Assembly (NCBI GenBank): GCA_016790225.1
Contig: JAEUOZ010000025.1
Location: 1-28,682 of the forward strand
DNA length: 28,682 nucleotides
Origin: Rubrivivax sp.
Lineage (GTDB): Bacteria > Pseudomonadota > Gammaproteobacteria > Burkholderiales > Burkholderiaceae
Reading direction: 5' to 3'
In this document: positions 15,197 through 23,870 of the stretch, one piece after another
How positions within the stretch are numbered: position 1 is the stretch's first letter
Layout: each line of letters begins with the position of its first letter
Position numbers and translations under genes: made by a program
Notes under the pieces: generated by a model
The model's input: the letters and a program-made list of their open reading frames with translations, nothing else
Told to the model about the DNA's origin: nothing
Database searches by the model: none

Positions 15197-16612
15197 TCAG
15201 AACACGAAGACCTTGCCGGGATTCATGATGTTTCGCGGGTCCAGCGCGTGCTTGATGGATCGCATCATCGCCACGGCGGCCGGCCCCGCTTCGTCGAGCA
15301 GGTAGCCCATCTTGTGGAGGCCGATGCCGTGCTCGCCGGTGCACGTGCCTTCGAGCTCCAGCGCGCGGCGCACCATCTGCTCGGACAGGCGTTCCACGGT
15401 GGCGGCTTCGGCGGGATCGTTCGGATCGATCAGGTAGCTCAGGTGGAAGTTGCCGTCGCCGACGTGGCCGACCACCCAGTACGGGATGCCCGACGCCTCG
15501 GCCTCGGCCACCGACTCATTGATGATTTCGGCCAGCCGCGAGATCGGCACGCAGGTGTCCGTGCTCTGGCAGCGGCAGCCCGGCCGGGTCTGCAGGGCCG
15601 CGAAATACGACTGATGCCGTGCCTTCCACAGCCGCGTGCGTTCTTCGGGCGTGCTGGCCCATTCGAAGGCCGCGCCGCCGTGCTCGCCCGTGATCGCCTG
15701 GACGGTCTCGGACTGCTCGGCCACGGAGGCCGGGCTCCCATGGAACTCCATCAGCAGCATCGGCGCCTCGCGCAGCGCGAGCTGGCTGTACCGGTTCACC
15801 CCCCGGATCGCGTTCGCATCGAGCAGTTCGCAGCGGGCGATCGGCACGCCCATCTGGATGATCTGGATCGTTGCCCGCACCGCCGCGTCGATGCTCGGGA
15901 ACGAACAGGTCGCCGCCGTCACGGCCTCGGGCAGCGGATACAGCCGCAGCGTGATCTCGGTCATCACCCCCAGCGTGCCTTCGCTGCCGATGAAGAGGCG
16001 GGTCAGGTCGTAGCCGGCGCTGCTCTTGCGAGCCCGCGTGCCGGTGCGGATGATCTCGCCGGTGGCCGTGACGACCGTCAGCCCGAGCACGTTCTCGCGC
16101 ATCGTGCCGTATCGCACGGCATTCGTGCCGCTCGCGCGGGTGGCCGCCATGCCGCCGATCGATGCGTTGGCGCCCGGGTCGATCGGGAAGAAGAGGCCGG
16201 CGTCCCGCACCTCGCGGTTGAGCTGCTCCCGCGTCACGCCGGCCTGCACGGTGACCGTGAGGTCTTCGGGGTTCACGCGCAGCACGCCGGTCATGCGCGA
16301 CAGGTCCAGGCTCACGCCGCCCTGCACGGCCAGCAGGTGGCCCTCCAGGGACGAACCGACGCCGAACGGGATCACCGGTACCGAGTGCTCGTGGGCCAGC
16401 TTCACGGCGGCTGAGACGTCCTCGTTGCTCTCGCAGTAGACCACCGCCTCGGGCGGCGTGGTGGCGTACACCGACTCGTCTCGACCGTGCTGTTCGCGCA
16501 CGGCCGCGGCCGTCGAGCAGCGGTCGCCGAAGCGATGCTGCAGCGCCTGCAGCATCGCCGCGGGCATCGGACGCGCCTGCACGCGCGGACGGAGGTCGTG
16601 GGGAGCGTTCAT
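15197..16612 (-). CDS. FAD-binding D-lactate dehydrogenase-like oxidoreductase
   Basis: A 471-residue flavoprotein of the GlcD/D-lactate dehydrogenase (cytochrome) family. It would oxidise a D-2-hydroxy acid such as D-lactate to the keto acid and pass electrons to cytochrome c or quinone. The FAD-binding PCMH-type half has PFGVGSS at 82-88 and IDPGANASIGGMAATRASGT beginning at 144. The C-terminal half has the metal/substrate motif VGHVGDGNFH and the GTCTGEHGIG signature. The pattern is closest to the mitochondrial-type LdhD; glycolate oxidase GlcD is less likely because no glcE or glcF is nearby. No signal peptide. A TAGAAT -10 box lies six bases before the ATG with no Shine-Dalgarno, suggesting a leaderless mRNA. 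Confidence 0.88.
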   Translation of the reverse strand: MNAPHDLRPRVQARPMPAAMLQALQHRFGDRCSTAAAVREQHGRDESVYATTPPEAVVYCESNEDVSAAVKLAHEHSVPVIPFGVGSSLEGHLLAVQGGVSLDLSRMTGVLRVNPEDLTVTVQAGVTREQLNREVRDAGLFFPIDPGANASIGGMAATRASGTNAVRYGTMRENVLGLTVVTATGEIIRTGTRARKSSAGYDLTRLFIGSEGTLGVMTEITLRLYPLPEAVTAATCSFPSIDAAVRATIQIIQMGVPIARCELLDANAIRGVNRYSQLALREAPMLLMEFHGSPASVAEQSETVQAITGEHGGAAFEWASTPEERTRLWKARHQSYFAALQTRPGCRCQSTDTCVPISRLAEIINESVAEAEASGIPYWVVGHVGDGNFHLSYLIDPNDPAEAATVERLSEQMVRRALELEGTCTGEHGIGLHKMGYLLDEAGPAAVAMMRSIKHALDPRNIMNPGKVFVF

Positions 16613-16710
16613 GAACGAATTCTAGGTATCCGATCCCGGCGTGGAATTGGCCCTCGAACGCGGCCGTGATCGGCTGATAGGCTGCGTGATGCGTGCCGAT
16701 GATCTGCAGC

Positions 16711-17022
16711 ATGAGCGTCCAACCCATCATCGCCGACCGTGCCGAGTTCATCGACGCGCTGTCGCTGCTGCGGCGCGGGCATGTGCTGGTGCGGGCTGCG
16801 CGCGGCTCAGGCCCCTGCCTGCTCGACGGCGGCATCGTCTACCACTCCTGGGACCCGCTGACCCGCTACGGGCTCATCGACGAGTTCGAGAATCCCGAGG
16901 GATTCCCGCACGCCAGCTACTACCGCCTGACCGAGCGCGGACGCAGCTTCGCGGACCGCGCGTGCACGGCGTGGCGGTCCACGCCGCTGTGGCAGCGCCT
17001 GGCGGTGCGGCTGGTCGGCTGA
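16711..17022 (+). CDS. hypothetical small protein, possible winged-helix
   Basis: A 103-residue soluble protein that I do not recognise. The segment ASYYRLTERGRSFADRA resembles the recognition-helix and wing pattern (YxLTxxGR.fa) of small winged-helix proteins, and the N-terminal half (ADRAEFIDALSLLRRGHVL) looks helical. This hints at a DNA-binding or structural role but is not proof. The start is uncertain: ATG at 16711 gives the most natural N terminus, while ATG 16699 and GTG 16693 are in frame and none has a ribosome site. It is divergent from the D-lactate dehydrogenase gene and 47 bp upstream of the cobalamin adenosyltransferase gene, in the same direction. Confidence 0.6.
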   Translation: MSVQPIIADRAEFIDALSLLRRGHVLVRAARGSGPCLLDGGIVYHSWDPLTRYGLIDEFENPEGFPHASYYRLTERGRSFADRACTAWRSTPLWQRLAVRLVG

Positions 17023-17069
17023 CCCTGGCGCTGCATCGCGGCGGCCGCGGCGGGTAGCATCGCCGCACC

Positions 17070-17657
17070 ATGTCCAACCGCCTCACGCAGATCGCCACGC
17101 GCACCGGCGACGACGGAAGCACCGGTCTCGGCGACGGCCGCCGCGTGCGCAAGGACGACCTGCGCGTGCAGGCGATGGGCGATGTCGACGAACTGAACTC
17201 CAGCCTCGGCGTGCTGCTCGCCGAGCCGTTGCCGGACGACGTCCGCGAGCTGCTGGTGGTGATCCAGCACGAGTTGTTCAACCTCGGCGGGGAGTTGTCG
17301 ATCCCGGGCTATGCCCTGCTGAAGGCCGACGCGGTGGCGCGGTTGGACGAGGCGCTGGAGACCTTCAACGCGAAGCTTCCGCGCCTCAAGGAATTCATCC
17401 TGCCGGCCGGTACGCGCAGCGCCGCGCTGGCGCACGTAGGCCGCACGATCGCTCGCCGCGCCGAGCGCGCGGTGGTGGCGCTGGGCGCGGTGGAGGTCGT
17501 CAATGACGCCCCGCGCCAGTACCTCAACCGCCTGTCGGACCTGCTGTTCGTGCTGGCGCGCGTGTTGAACCGGGCCAACCTCGATGGCCTCGGCGGCGAC
17601 GACGTGTACTGGCGCAGCGAGCGGCTCGCGCGCGAACAGACAGGCAACGACGGCTGA
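17070..17657 (+). CDS. PduO-type cob(I)yrinic acid a,c-diamide adenosyltransferase
   Basis: A 195-residue ATP:corrinoid adenosyltransferase of the PduO family, which attaches the 5'-deoxyadenosyl group of ATP to cob(I)alamin in the cytoplasm to form coenzyme B12. The N-terminal ATP-binding motif TRTGDDGSTGLGDG is at 11-24. The second signature, HVGRTIARRAERAVVAL, and the QYLNRLSDLLFVLARVLNR helix complete the active site between subunits. No other B12 genes are nearby, so it probably works as a stand-alone salvage enzyme for B12-dependent enzymes. A TAGCAT box nine bases before the ATG and the lack of a ribosome site suggest a very short or absent leader. Its TGA abuts the opposite-strand stop of the GNAT gene. 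Confidence 0.93.
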   Translation: MSNRLTQIATRTGDDGSTGLGDGRRVRKDDLRVQAMGDVDELNSSLGVLLAEPLPDDVRELLVVIQHELFNLGGELSIPGYALLKADAVARLDEALETFNAKLPRLKEFILPAGTRSAALAHVGRTIARRAERAVVALGAVEVVNDAPRQYLNRLSDLLFVLARVLNRANLDGLGGDDVYWRSERLAREQTGNDG

Positions 17658-18194
17658 TCAGCCGCCCGCAGCGATCGACCGCGCCAGCACGCGGTTCTCG
17701 TGCCGCTCGTCCTCGAAGCAGTACAAGGTGCTGCCCAGGTCGGCATACCCCAGGGCGGCATAGAACCGCAGCGCCCGCACGTTGTGCACCCACGGCGTGA
17801 GCCACATCGTGTCGGCGCCGCATGCGGCGGCGTCGCGCTCCGCAGCCTTCAGCAGGAGCCGGCCCAGCCCGCGGCCGGTGTGCGGCTCCTGCACGTAGAG
17901 GCGATCGAGTTCGGCGGGCGTCGCGCCCCGCACGAGCGGCTGCCCGGTGCCCAGCGTCCACTGCGCGAAACCGATCAGGTGGCCCAGGCGCTCGGCGACG
18001 ATCACGCCGATGTCGGGTCTGCCCAGCACGGCCTCGAAGGCCTCGACCGAGAACGCCGAGAGCACCTCGCGCGCGACGGTCGGCCGGATGCCGTCGGGGC
18101 AGTAGGTGTCGAGGAACACCTGCATGCCCAGCACCGCCAGGCACTCGGCGTCGTCGGCCCGCGCCGGCCGCAGCGTGATGGTGTCGTCGCTCAT
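17658..18194 (-). CDS. GNAT family N-acetyltransferase
   Basis: A 178-residue acetyl-CoA-dependent N-acetyltransferase of the GNAT superfamily. The N-terminal strand ITLRPARADDAECLAVL, the central LDRLYVQEPHTGRGLGRLLL with the pyrophosphate-binding loop (Q/R-x-x-G-x-G/A: here TGRGLG), and the C-terminal ALRFYAALGYADLGSTLY are the classic A, B and D motif positions. The acceptor is unknown. Its ATG overlaps the stop of the DAHP synthase gene by four bases (ATGA), so it is probably translated from the same attenuated mRNA. This would make its level depend on aromatic amino-acid supply; a functional link to aromatic metabolism is only inferred. Confidence 0.85.
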   Translation of the reverse strand: MSDDTITLRPARADDAECLAVLGMQVFLDTYCPDGIRPTVAREVLSAFSVEAFEAVLGRPDIGVIVAERLGHLIGFAQWTLGTGQPLVRGATPAELDRLYVQEPHTGRGLGRLLLKAAERDAAACGADTMWLTPWVHNVRALRFYAALGYADLGSTLYCFEDERHENRVLARSIAAGG

Positions 18195-19318
18195 CGGCCC
18201 TTGCGCCGCGCCGCGACGGCGTCGCTCAGCAACTTCAGCACCTGCAGCGAGTCGTCCCAGCCGATGCAGGCGTCCGTGATGCTCTTGCCGTATTCGAGCC
18301 TGGCGGGGTCGTCCTTGCCGGGGGTGAACTTCTGCGCCCCTTCGACGAGGTGGCTCTCGACCATCGCGCCGAAGATGCAGCGCGAGCCGGCGGCCACCTG
18401 CGCGGCGATGTCGCGCGCCACGTCCACCTGCCGCTTGTGCTGCTTGCTCGAGTTGGCGTGGCTGAAGTCCACCATCAGCCGGCAGTCGAGCTTGGCGGCC
18501 TCGATCTCCTTGCAGGCCGCGGCCACGCTCGCGGCGTCGTAGTTCGGTGCCTTGCCGCCACGCAGGATCACGTGGCAGTCGCGATTGCCCTTGGTCTCGA
18601 CGATCGCCACCTGGCCGTTCTTGTGCACCGACAGGAAATGATGCGGACGCGCGGCGGCCTGGATCGCGTCGATCGCGATGCGGATGTTGCCGTCGGTGCC
18701 GTTCTTGAAGCCGATCGGCGCCGACAGCCCCGACGCCAGCTCGCGGTGCACCTGGCTCTCGGTGGTACGGGCGCCGATCGCGCCCCAGCTCACGAGGTCG
18801 GCGATGTACTGCGGGCTGATGGTGTCGAGGAACTCGCCGGCCGCCGGCATGCCCAGACGGTTGATCTCCACCAGCAGCTGCCGCGCGATGCGCAGCCCTT
18901 CGTGGATGCGGTAGCTGTCGTCGAGGTAGGGGTCGTTGATCAAGCCCTTCCAGCCGACCGTGGTGCGCGGCTTCTCGAAGTAGACCCGCATCACGATCTC
19001 CAGCGTGCCGGCGTAAGCCTCGCGCTCGCGCATCAGCTTGCGTGCGTACTCGAGCGCCGCGCCAGGATCATGGATCGAACAGGGCCCGATGATGACGAGC
19101 AGCCGGTCGTCCTTGCCGGTCATGATGTCGCGCACAGCGTTGCGGGTGCGGCCGATCAGCCGCTCCACCGGCGTGCCGGCGATCGGGAAGAAGCGGATCA
19201 GGTGCTCCGGCGGCGGCAGCGGCGTCACGTCGCGGATGCGCTGGTCGTCGGTAGCGCTGGTCTTCTCGCTCAGCGTCAGGCGCCCGTCGTGCATGGCGGA
19301 GTCGGTCTTGGGGCTCAT
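18191..19318 (-). CDS. aroG: 3-deoxy-7-phosphoheptulonate (DAHP) synthase, class I
   Basis: A 375-residue class I DAHP synthase that condenses phosphoenolpyruvate and erythrose 4-phosphate, the first step of the shikimate pathway. The family motifs are all present: IIGPCSIHDP with the metal-binding Cys, EKPRTTVGWKGLINDP, GAIGARTTESQVHRELASGL, GFKNGTDG, the DFSHANSSKQ histidine, the MVESHLVEG glutamate, and GKSITDACIGWDD with the last metal ligand. It is the E. coli AroG/AroF/AroH type; which aromatic amino acid inhibits it cannot be read safely. The start is ATG at 19318; an internal Met exists at residue 9. A leader peptide and terminator just upstream form an attenuator, and the GNAT gene follows with an ATGA overlap. 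Confidence 0.93.
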   Translation of the reverse strand: MSPKTDSAMHDGRLTLSEKTSATDDQRIRDVTPLPPPEHLIRFFPIAGTPVERLIGRTRNAVRDIMTGKDDRLLVIIGPCSIHDPGAALEYARKLMREREAYAGTLEIVMRVYFEKPRTTVGWKGLINDPYLDDSYRIHEGLRIARQLLVEINRLGMPAAGEFLDTISPQYIADLVSWGAIGARTTESQVHRELASGLSAPIGFKNGTDGNIRIAIDAIQAAARPHHFLSVHKNGQVAIVETKGNRDCHVILRGGKAPNYDAASVAAACKEIEAAKLDCRLMVDFSHANSSKQHKRQVDVARDIAAQVAAGSRCIFGAMVESHLVEGAQKFTPGKDDPARLEYGKSITDACIGWDDSLQVLKLLSDAVAARRKGR

Positions 19319-19354
19319 GGGTCGATCGCTTCGTCAGGGGGTGGGAGCAGGGCG

Positions 19355-19383
19355 AAAAAAAACCGCCGGGGGTCCGGCGGTTT
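19355..19383 (-). terminator. attenuator terminator upstream of DAHP synthase
   Basis: On the minus strand a perfect 10-bp stem, AAACCGCCGG and CCGGCGGTTT (19383-19374 and 19369-19360), encloses ACCC and runs straight into eight consecutive U (A-run at 19355-19362 on the plus strand). It lies between the aromatic leader peptide and the DAHP synthase start. It is the strongest intrinsic terminator in the window. Confidence 0.9.
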
Positions 19384-19405
19384 CGGGTCGCTGCGCGCTT
19401 CGTCC

Positions 19406-19483
19406 TTACATGCGCTGGAGCGTCCTCCGCCGGTGGGGCGAGAACCAAAAGCTCGTAAAGAAATAAGCGGCGCGGCGCGACAT
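19406..19483 (-). CDS. aromatic leader peptide of DAHP synthase
   Basis: A 25-residue leader peptide beginning MSRRAA and followed by YFFTSFWF: one Tyr, four Phe and one Trp within eight codons (TAT, TTC, TTT, then TTT, TGG, TTC). It ends with a basic tail and a TAA at 19408-19406. It has no domain and no expected function beyond ribosome stalling. Its second half encodes the antiterminator segment. No Shine-Dalgarno precedes the ATG, but an extended -10 box lies exactly seven bases upstream, so the message probably begins at or next to the AUG. Because all three aromatic amino acids are represented, it may report on the general aromatic supply and not on one end product. Confidence 0.82.
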   Translation of the reverse strand: MSRRAAYFFTSFWFSPHRRRTLQRM

Positions 19484-19490
19484 GGGGCGG

Positions 19491-19499
19491 AATGTAGCA
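19491..19499 (-). promoter_or_regulatory. extended -10 promoter for the leader peptide/DAHP synthase
   Basis: On the minus strand TG-C-TACATT (19499 to 19491) forms an extended -10 element, seven bases before the leader ATG at 19483. The expected start of transcription is therefore at or one base from the A of the ATG. No convincing -35 is seen 17 bases upstream, which the TGn extension could compensate for. Confidence 0.5.
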
Positions 19500-19530
19500 C
19501 GGGGCGTGGGGGCATCGATACTCCGGGCCC

Positions 19531-20649
19531 GTGGACGAACCCGATGTCGAACGCCGTCAGCTGCTGGCGGCCAGCGTGGTGCTGCCGGGCTGGCCTGCGC
19601 GGGCCGCAGCGGCATTTGACGAGGCGGCACTGGCCGCCGTGCAGGCCGACATCGAGGCTGCGATCGCCCGGCGTCGGCTGCCTGGCGCCGTGCTGTGGGT
19701 CGAGCGTGCGGGGGTGTCGTGGAGCCGGGTGTTCGGGCAACGCGCGTGGGAGCCCGAGCTGGAACCGCTCATGGCCGAAGCGGTGTTCGATGTCGCGTCA
19801 CTGACCAAGCCGGTCGTCACCGGCGCGCTGTCCGCTCTGCTGCTGGAGCGGCGCGTGATCGGACTCGACGATCCGCTGCGGCGCCACCTGCCCGAGTTCC
19901 CGGCCGGCGCCGGCCCGATCACCGTGCGCCATCTGCTGTCGCACACGTCGGGGCTGCCGGCGATCCTGCCGCTGGAGCCGGCGTGGAGCGGTGCCGGGGC
20001 GGCGCACGCGCTGGCCTGCGCCGCGGTGCCCACGCATGACCCGGGCACCTTCTTCCGCTACTCCGACATCAACTACATCCTGCTCGGCAGCCTGATCGAG
20101 CGCGTGGCCGGCGCGCCTTTGGCCGAACTCGCGCAGCTCGAGGTGCTGCGGCCGCTGGCGATGAACGACAGCGGCTACCTGCCGCTGGAACGCCACGCCA
20201 CGTCGCGGCTCGTGCCCACCGAGTTCGACGGCGCCACGATGCTGCGCGGCGCCGTCCACGACCCGGCGGCACGGCGCATGGGCGGGATCGCGGGCCACGC
20301 CGGCCTGTTCTCGACCGCCGCCGACCTGGCGCGCTTTGCCCGGTCCGTGCTCGTCGATGCGCGGTGGTCCGGGATGTCGCGCAACATCGCGCCGGCCGGT
20401 CTCGCGCAACGCGGCATCGGCTGGGACATCGACTCCCCGTACTCCCGACCCCGCGGCGCCAACTACCCGAAGGGCACGAGCTTCGGTCACACCGGCTACA
20501 CCGGCTGCGCGATGTGGCTGGATCCGGCGTCCGGCAGCTTCTACGTGTTCCTGTCCAACCGCGTGCATCCGCGCGGCAGCGACAGCATCGTCGCGTTGTA
20601 CGAGCAGATCGGCACCGGCGTCGCGCGCGCGGTGGGGCTGGCGGGCTGA
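19531..20649 (+). CDS. serine hydrolase, beta-lactamase class C-like family
   Basis: A 372-residue hydrolase of the beta-lactamase/penicillin-binding superfamily. The nucleophile motif S-x-x-K is SLTK at 90-93, the second motif is Y177-S-D (YSDINY, where class C enzymes have Y-x-N), and the third is HTG in FGHTGYTG near residue 322. The N terminus, ERRQLLAASVVLPGWPARAAA, looks like a Tat-type signal, so it is probably periplasmic. Members include esterases, D-aminopeptidases and cell-wall hydrolases; real beta-lactamase activity should not be assumed. The start GTG at 19531 is eight bases after a GATACT -10-like box and has no ribosome site. It is divergent from the DAHP synthase attenuator. 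Confidence 0.85.
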   Translation: MDEPDVERRQLLAASVVLPGWPARAAAAFDEAALAAVQADIEAAIARRRLPGAVLWVERAGVSWSRVFGQRAWEPELEPLMAEAVFDVASLTKPVVTGALSALLLERRVIGLDDPLRRHLPEFPAGAGPITVRHLLSHTSGLPAILPLEPAWSGAGAAHALACAAVPTHDPGTFFRYSDINYILLGSLIERVAGAPLAELAQLEVLRPLAMNDSGYLPLERHATSRLVPTEFDGATMLRGAVHDPAARRMGGIAGHAGLFSTAADLARFARSVLVDARWSGMSRNIAPAGLAQRGIGWDIDSPYSRPRGANYPKGTSFGHTGYTGCAMWLDPASGSFYVFLSNRVHPRGSDSIVALYEQIGTGVARAVGLAG

Positions 20650-20680
20650 TCGAGCGGGAACGCCGAGGCGGCGCGGGCGC

Positions 20681-21891
20681 TCAGGCTGCCTGCGCGTTGA
20701 AGCCGGCGCCGTGCAGCCGTTCGATCACCTCGCCCACGTGCGCGAGGTTGCGCGTCTGCAGCACCAGTTCCACCTCGACGTTCTGCGCCGACAGCGAAGA
20801 GAACGTGCGCTGGTGATGCACTTCGTCGATGTTGGCGCCGGCCTCGCCGACGATGGTGGTGATGCGCGCGAGCACGCCCGGGGCATCCCGGGCCGCGATG
20901 CGGATGCGGGCCAGCCGGCCGGCGCGCGCCATGCCGCGCTCGATGATGCTGGCCAGCAGCAGCGGATCGATGTTGCCCCCCGACAGCACGAGGCCGACAC
21001 GCCGCCCCGCGAATCTTGCCGGCTCGCGCATCAGCGCCGCCAGGCCGGCCGCGCCCGCGCCTTCCACCAGCGTCTTCTCGACGTCCAGCAGCAGCACGAT
21101 CGCCTGCTCGATGTCGCCTTCGTCGACCAGCATCAGCTCGTCGACGTGGTCGCGCACGATCTCGGTCGTGATCTGGCCCGGCCGGCCCACCGCGATGCCC
21201 TCGGCGATGGTGCTCGCCCCCTGCGGATGGTGGGTGCCCTGGATCGCGTTGACCATCGCCGGGAAGCGCATCGTCTGCACGCCGACGATGCGGATCGACG
21301 GCTGCACCGCACGCGCCGCCACGGCGATGCCGGCGATCATGCCGCCGCCGCCCACCGGCACCACCAGCGTGTCCAGCGTCGGCTGCGCCGCGAGCATCTC
21401 CAGCGCCATCGTGCCCTGCCCGGCGATCACGTCGGCGTCGTCGAACGGGTGCACGAAGGTCAGGCCCTGGTCGGTGGCGAGCTGCATCGCGTGGTCGCGC
21501 GCCTCGTCGAAGGTGTCGCCGTGCAGCACCACCTCGGCGCCGAAACCGCGCGTGCGCTCGGTCTTCACGAGCGGCGTCGCGCGCGGCATCACGATCACGG
21601 CGCGCAGCCCCAGTTGCTGTGCGTGATGCGCCACTCCCTGCGCGTGGTTGCCGGCCGACGCCGCGATCACACCGGCCGGCCTGGCGCCGCCCGCCGTCAG
21701 CGCCAGCAGCTTGTTCAGCGCACCTCGTTCCTTGAACGACGCCGTGAACTGCAGGTTCTCGAACTTCAGGAAGACCTGCGCGCCGGTGATCTGCGAGAGC
21801 GTGCGGCTCTCCAGGCACGGCGTGTCCAGCACCTGTCCTTGCAAGCGCGCCGCGGCGGCGCGGATGTCGTCGATGCCGACGACGCTGCGGC

Positions 21892-21895
<4 letters not shown>
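20681..21895 (-). CDS. threonine ammonia-lyase with C-terminal ACT domain
   Basis: A 404-residue PLP enzyme that deaminates threonine to 2-oxobutanoate, the entry to isoleucine synthesis or threonine catabolism. The PLP lysine is K55 in TASFKERGAL, the substrate loop is AASAGNHAQG, and the phosphate-binding glycine loop is PVGGGGMIAG. From about residue 325 an ACT-type regulatory domain follows (RIRIAARDAPGVLARITTIV). The length, with a single ACT domain, fits the TdcB-like/short IlvA group and not the 500-residue biosynthetic IlvA with two ACT-like repeats. The GTG start at 21895 overlaps the tldD stop as GTGA, so the two are translationally coupled. Upstream in-frame sequence lies inside tldD and is not part of this gene. 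Confidence 0.9.
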
Positions 21896-23352
<1,457 letters not shown>

Positions 23353-23507
23353 CGGCTGGGCCCAGGCACGGCGGAAGGGGCTCCGATTCTAGGAGCGGGG
23401 CTGTTCGCAGATCTTTACCCGGGCTTCACGTGGCGCCGTGCTCGGCGGCGCGGTGCCTGCCGTTGAGCAGGGGCTTGTTCAACCCACCCCTGAGGGAGCC
23501 ACCCGTC

Positions 23508-23852
23508 ATGAACATCCGCCACAGCATCGCCACCGCCGCGCTGGCCCTGATCGCCGGTACCGCCTTCGCGCAGACCGAGACCCCCCGTGTCGACCAGCGC
23601 CAGGAGCGCCAGGAACAGCGCATCGAGCAGGGCAAGTCCAGCGGCGAACTCAACAGGCGCGAAGCACGCCGGCTGGAGCGCCAGCAGGCCCACATCGCCA
23701 ACGCCGAGGAGCGCGCCAAGGCCGATGGCACGGTGACCAAGGCCGAACGCGCCCGCCTGCACCACAAGCAGGACCACGCCAGTGCCCGCATCGCGCGCCA
23801 GAAGCACGACGCGCAGCACGCGCCGAAGGCGGCCTCGGCGCCCGGCAACTGA
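23508..23852 (+). CDS. small exported charged protein, unknown function
   Basis: A 114-residue secreted or periplasmic protein. The signal peptide MNIRHSIATAALALIAGTAF is cut near AFAQ. The mature part is extremely rich in Arg, Gln, Glu, Lys and Ala (VDQRQERQEQRIEQGKSSGE, LNRREARRLERQQAHI) and probably forms long helices. A stretch ADGTVTKAERARLHHKQD resembles a degenerate EF-hand loop and helix and partly mirrors an earlier segment (SGELNRREARRLERQQ), suggesting an internal duplication. I recall similar short proteins in other Burkholderiales, without known function. The ATG at 23508 follows GAGGGAG by nine bases. It is convergent with rsmI, only 18 bp between stops. Confidence 0.8.
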   Translation: MNIRHSIATAALALIAGTAFAQTETPRVDQRQERQEQRIEQGKSSGELNRREARRLERQQAHIANAEERAKADGTVTKAERARLHHKQDHASARIARQKHDAQHAPKAASAPGN

Positions 23853-23870
23853 GCGCGCGGCCGCAGGGCT

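Larger units (their letters stand above)
19355..19483 (-). promoter_or_regulatory. transcription attenuator of DAHP synthase
   Basis: The region has the classic ribosome-stalling layout: leader peptide, antiterminator segment, terminator, U-run. The segment CCGGCGG (minus strand, 19433-19427), inside the leader frame just after the aromatic codons, is the exact complement of CCGCCGG in the 5' arm of the terminator (19380-19374). A ribosome stalled for charged aromatic tRNA would leave this segment free to pair with the terminator arm and permit transcription. Unhindered translation would let the terminator form. The pairing scheme is inferred by analogy with the enteric trp and phe attenuators. 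Confidence 0.8.

Noticed and set aside
19531..20649. Reading the serine hydrolase as an antibiotic-resistance beta-lactamase
   Set aside because: It has YSD in place of Y-x-N and HTG in place of KTG; the wider family is mostly esterases and peptidases.
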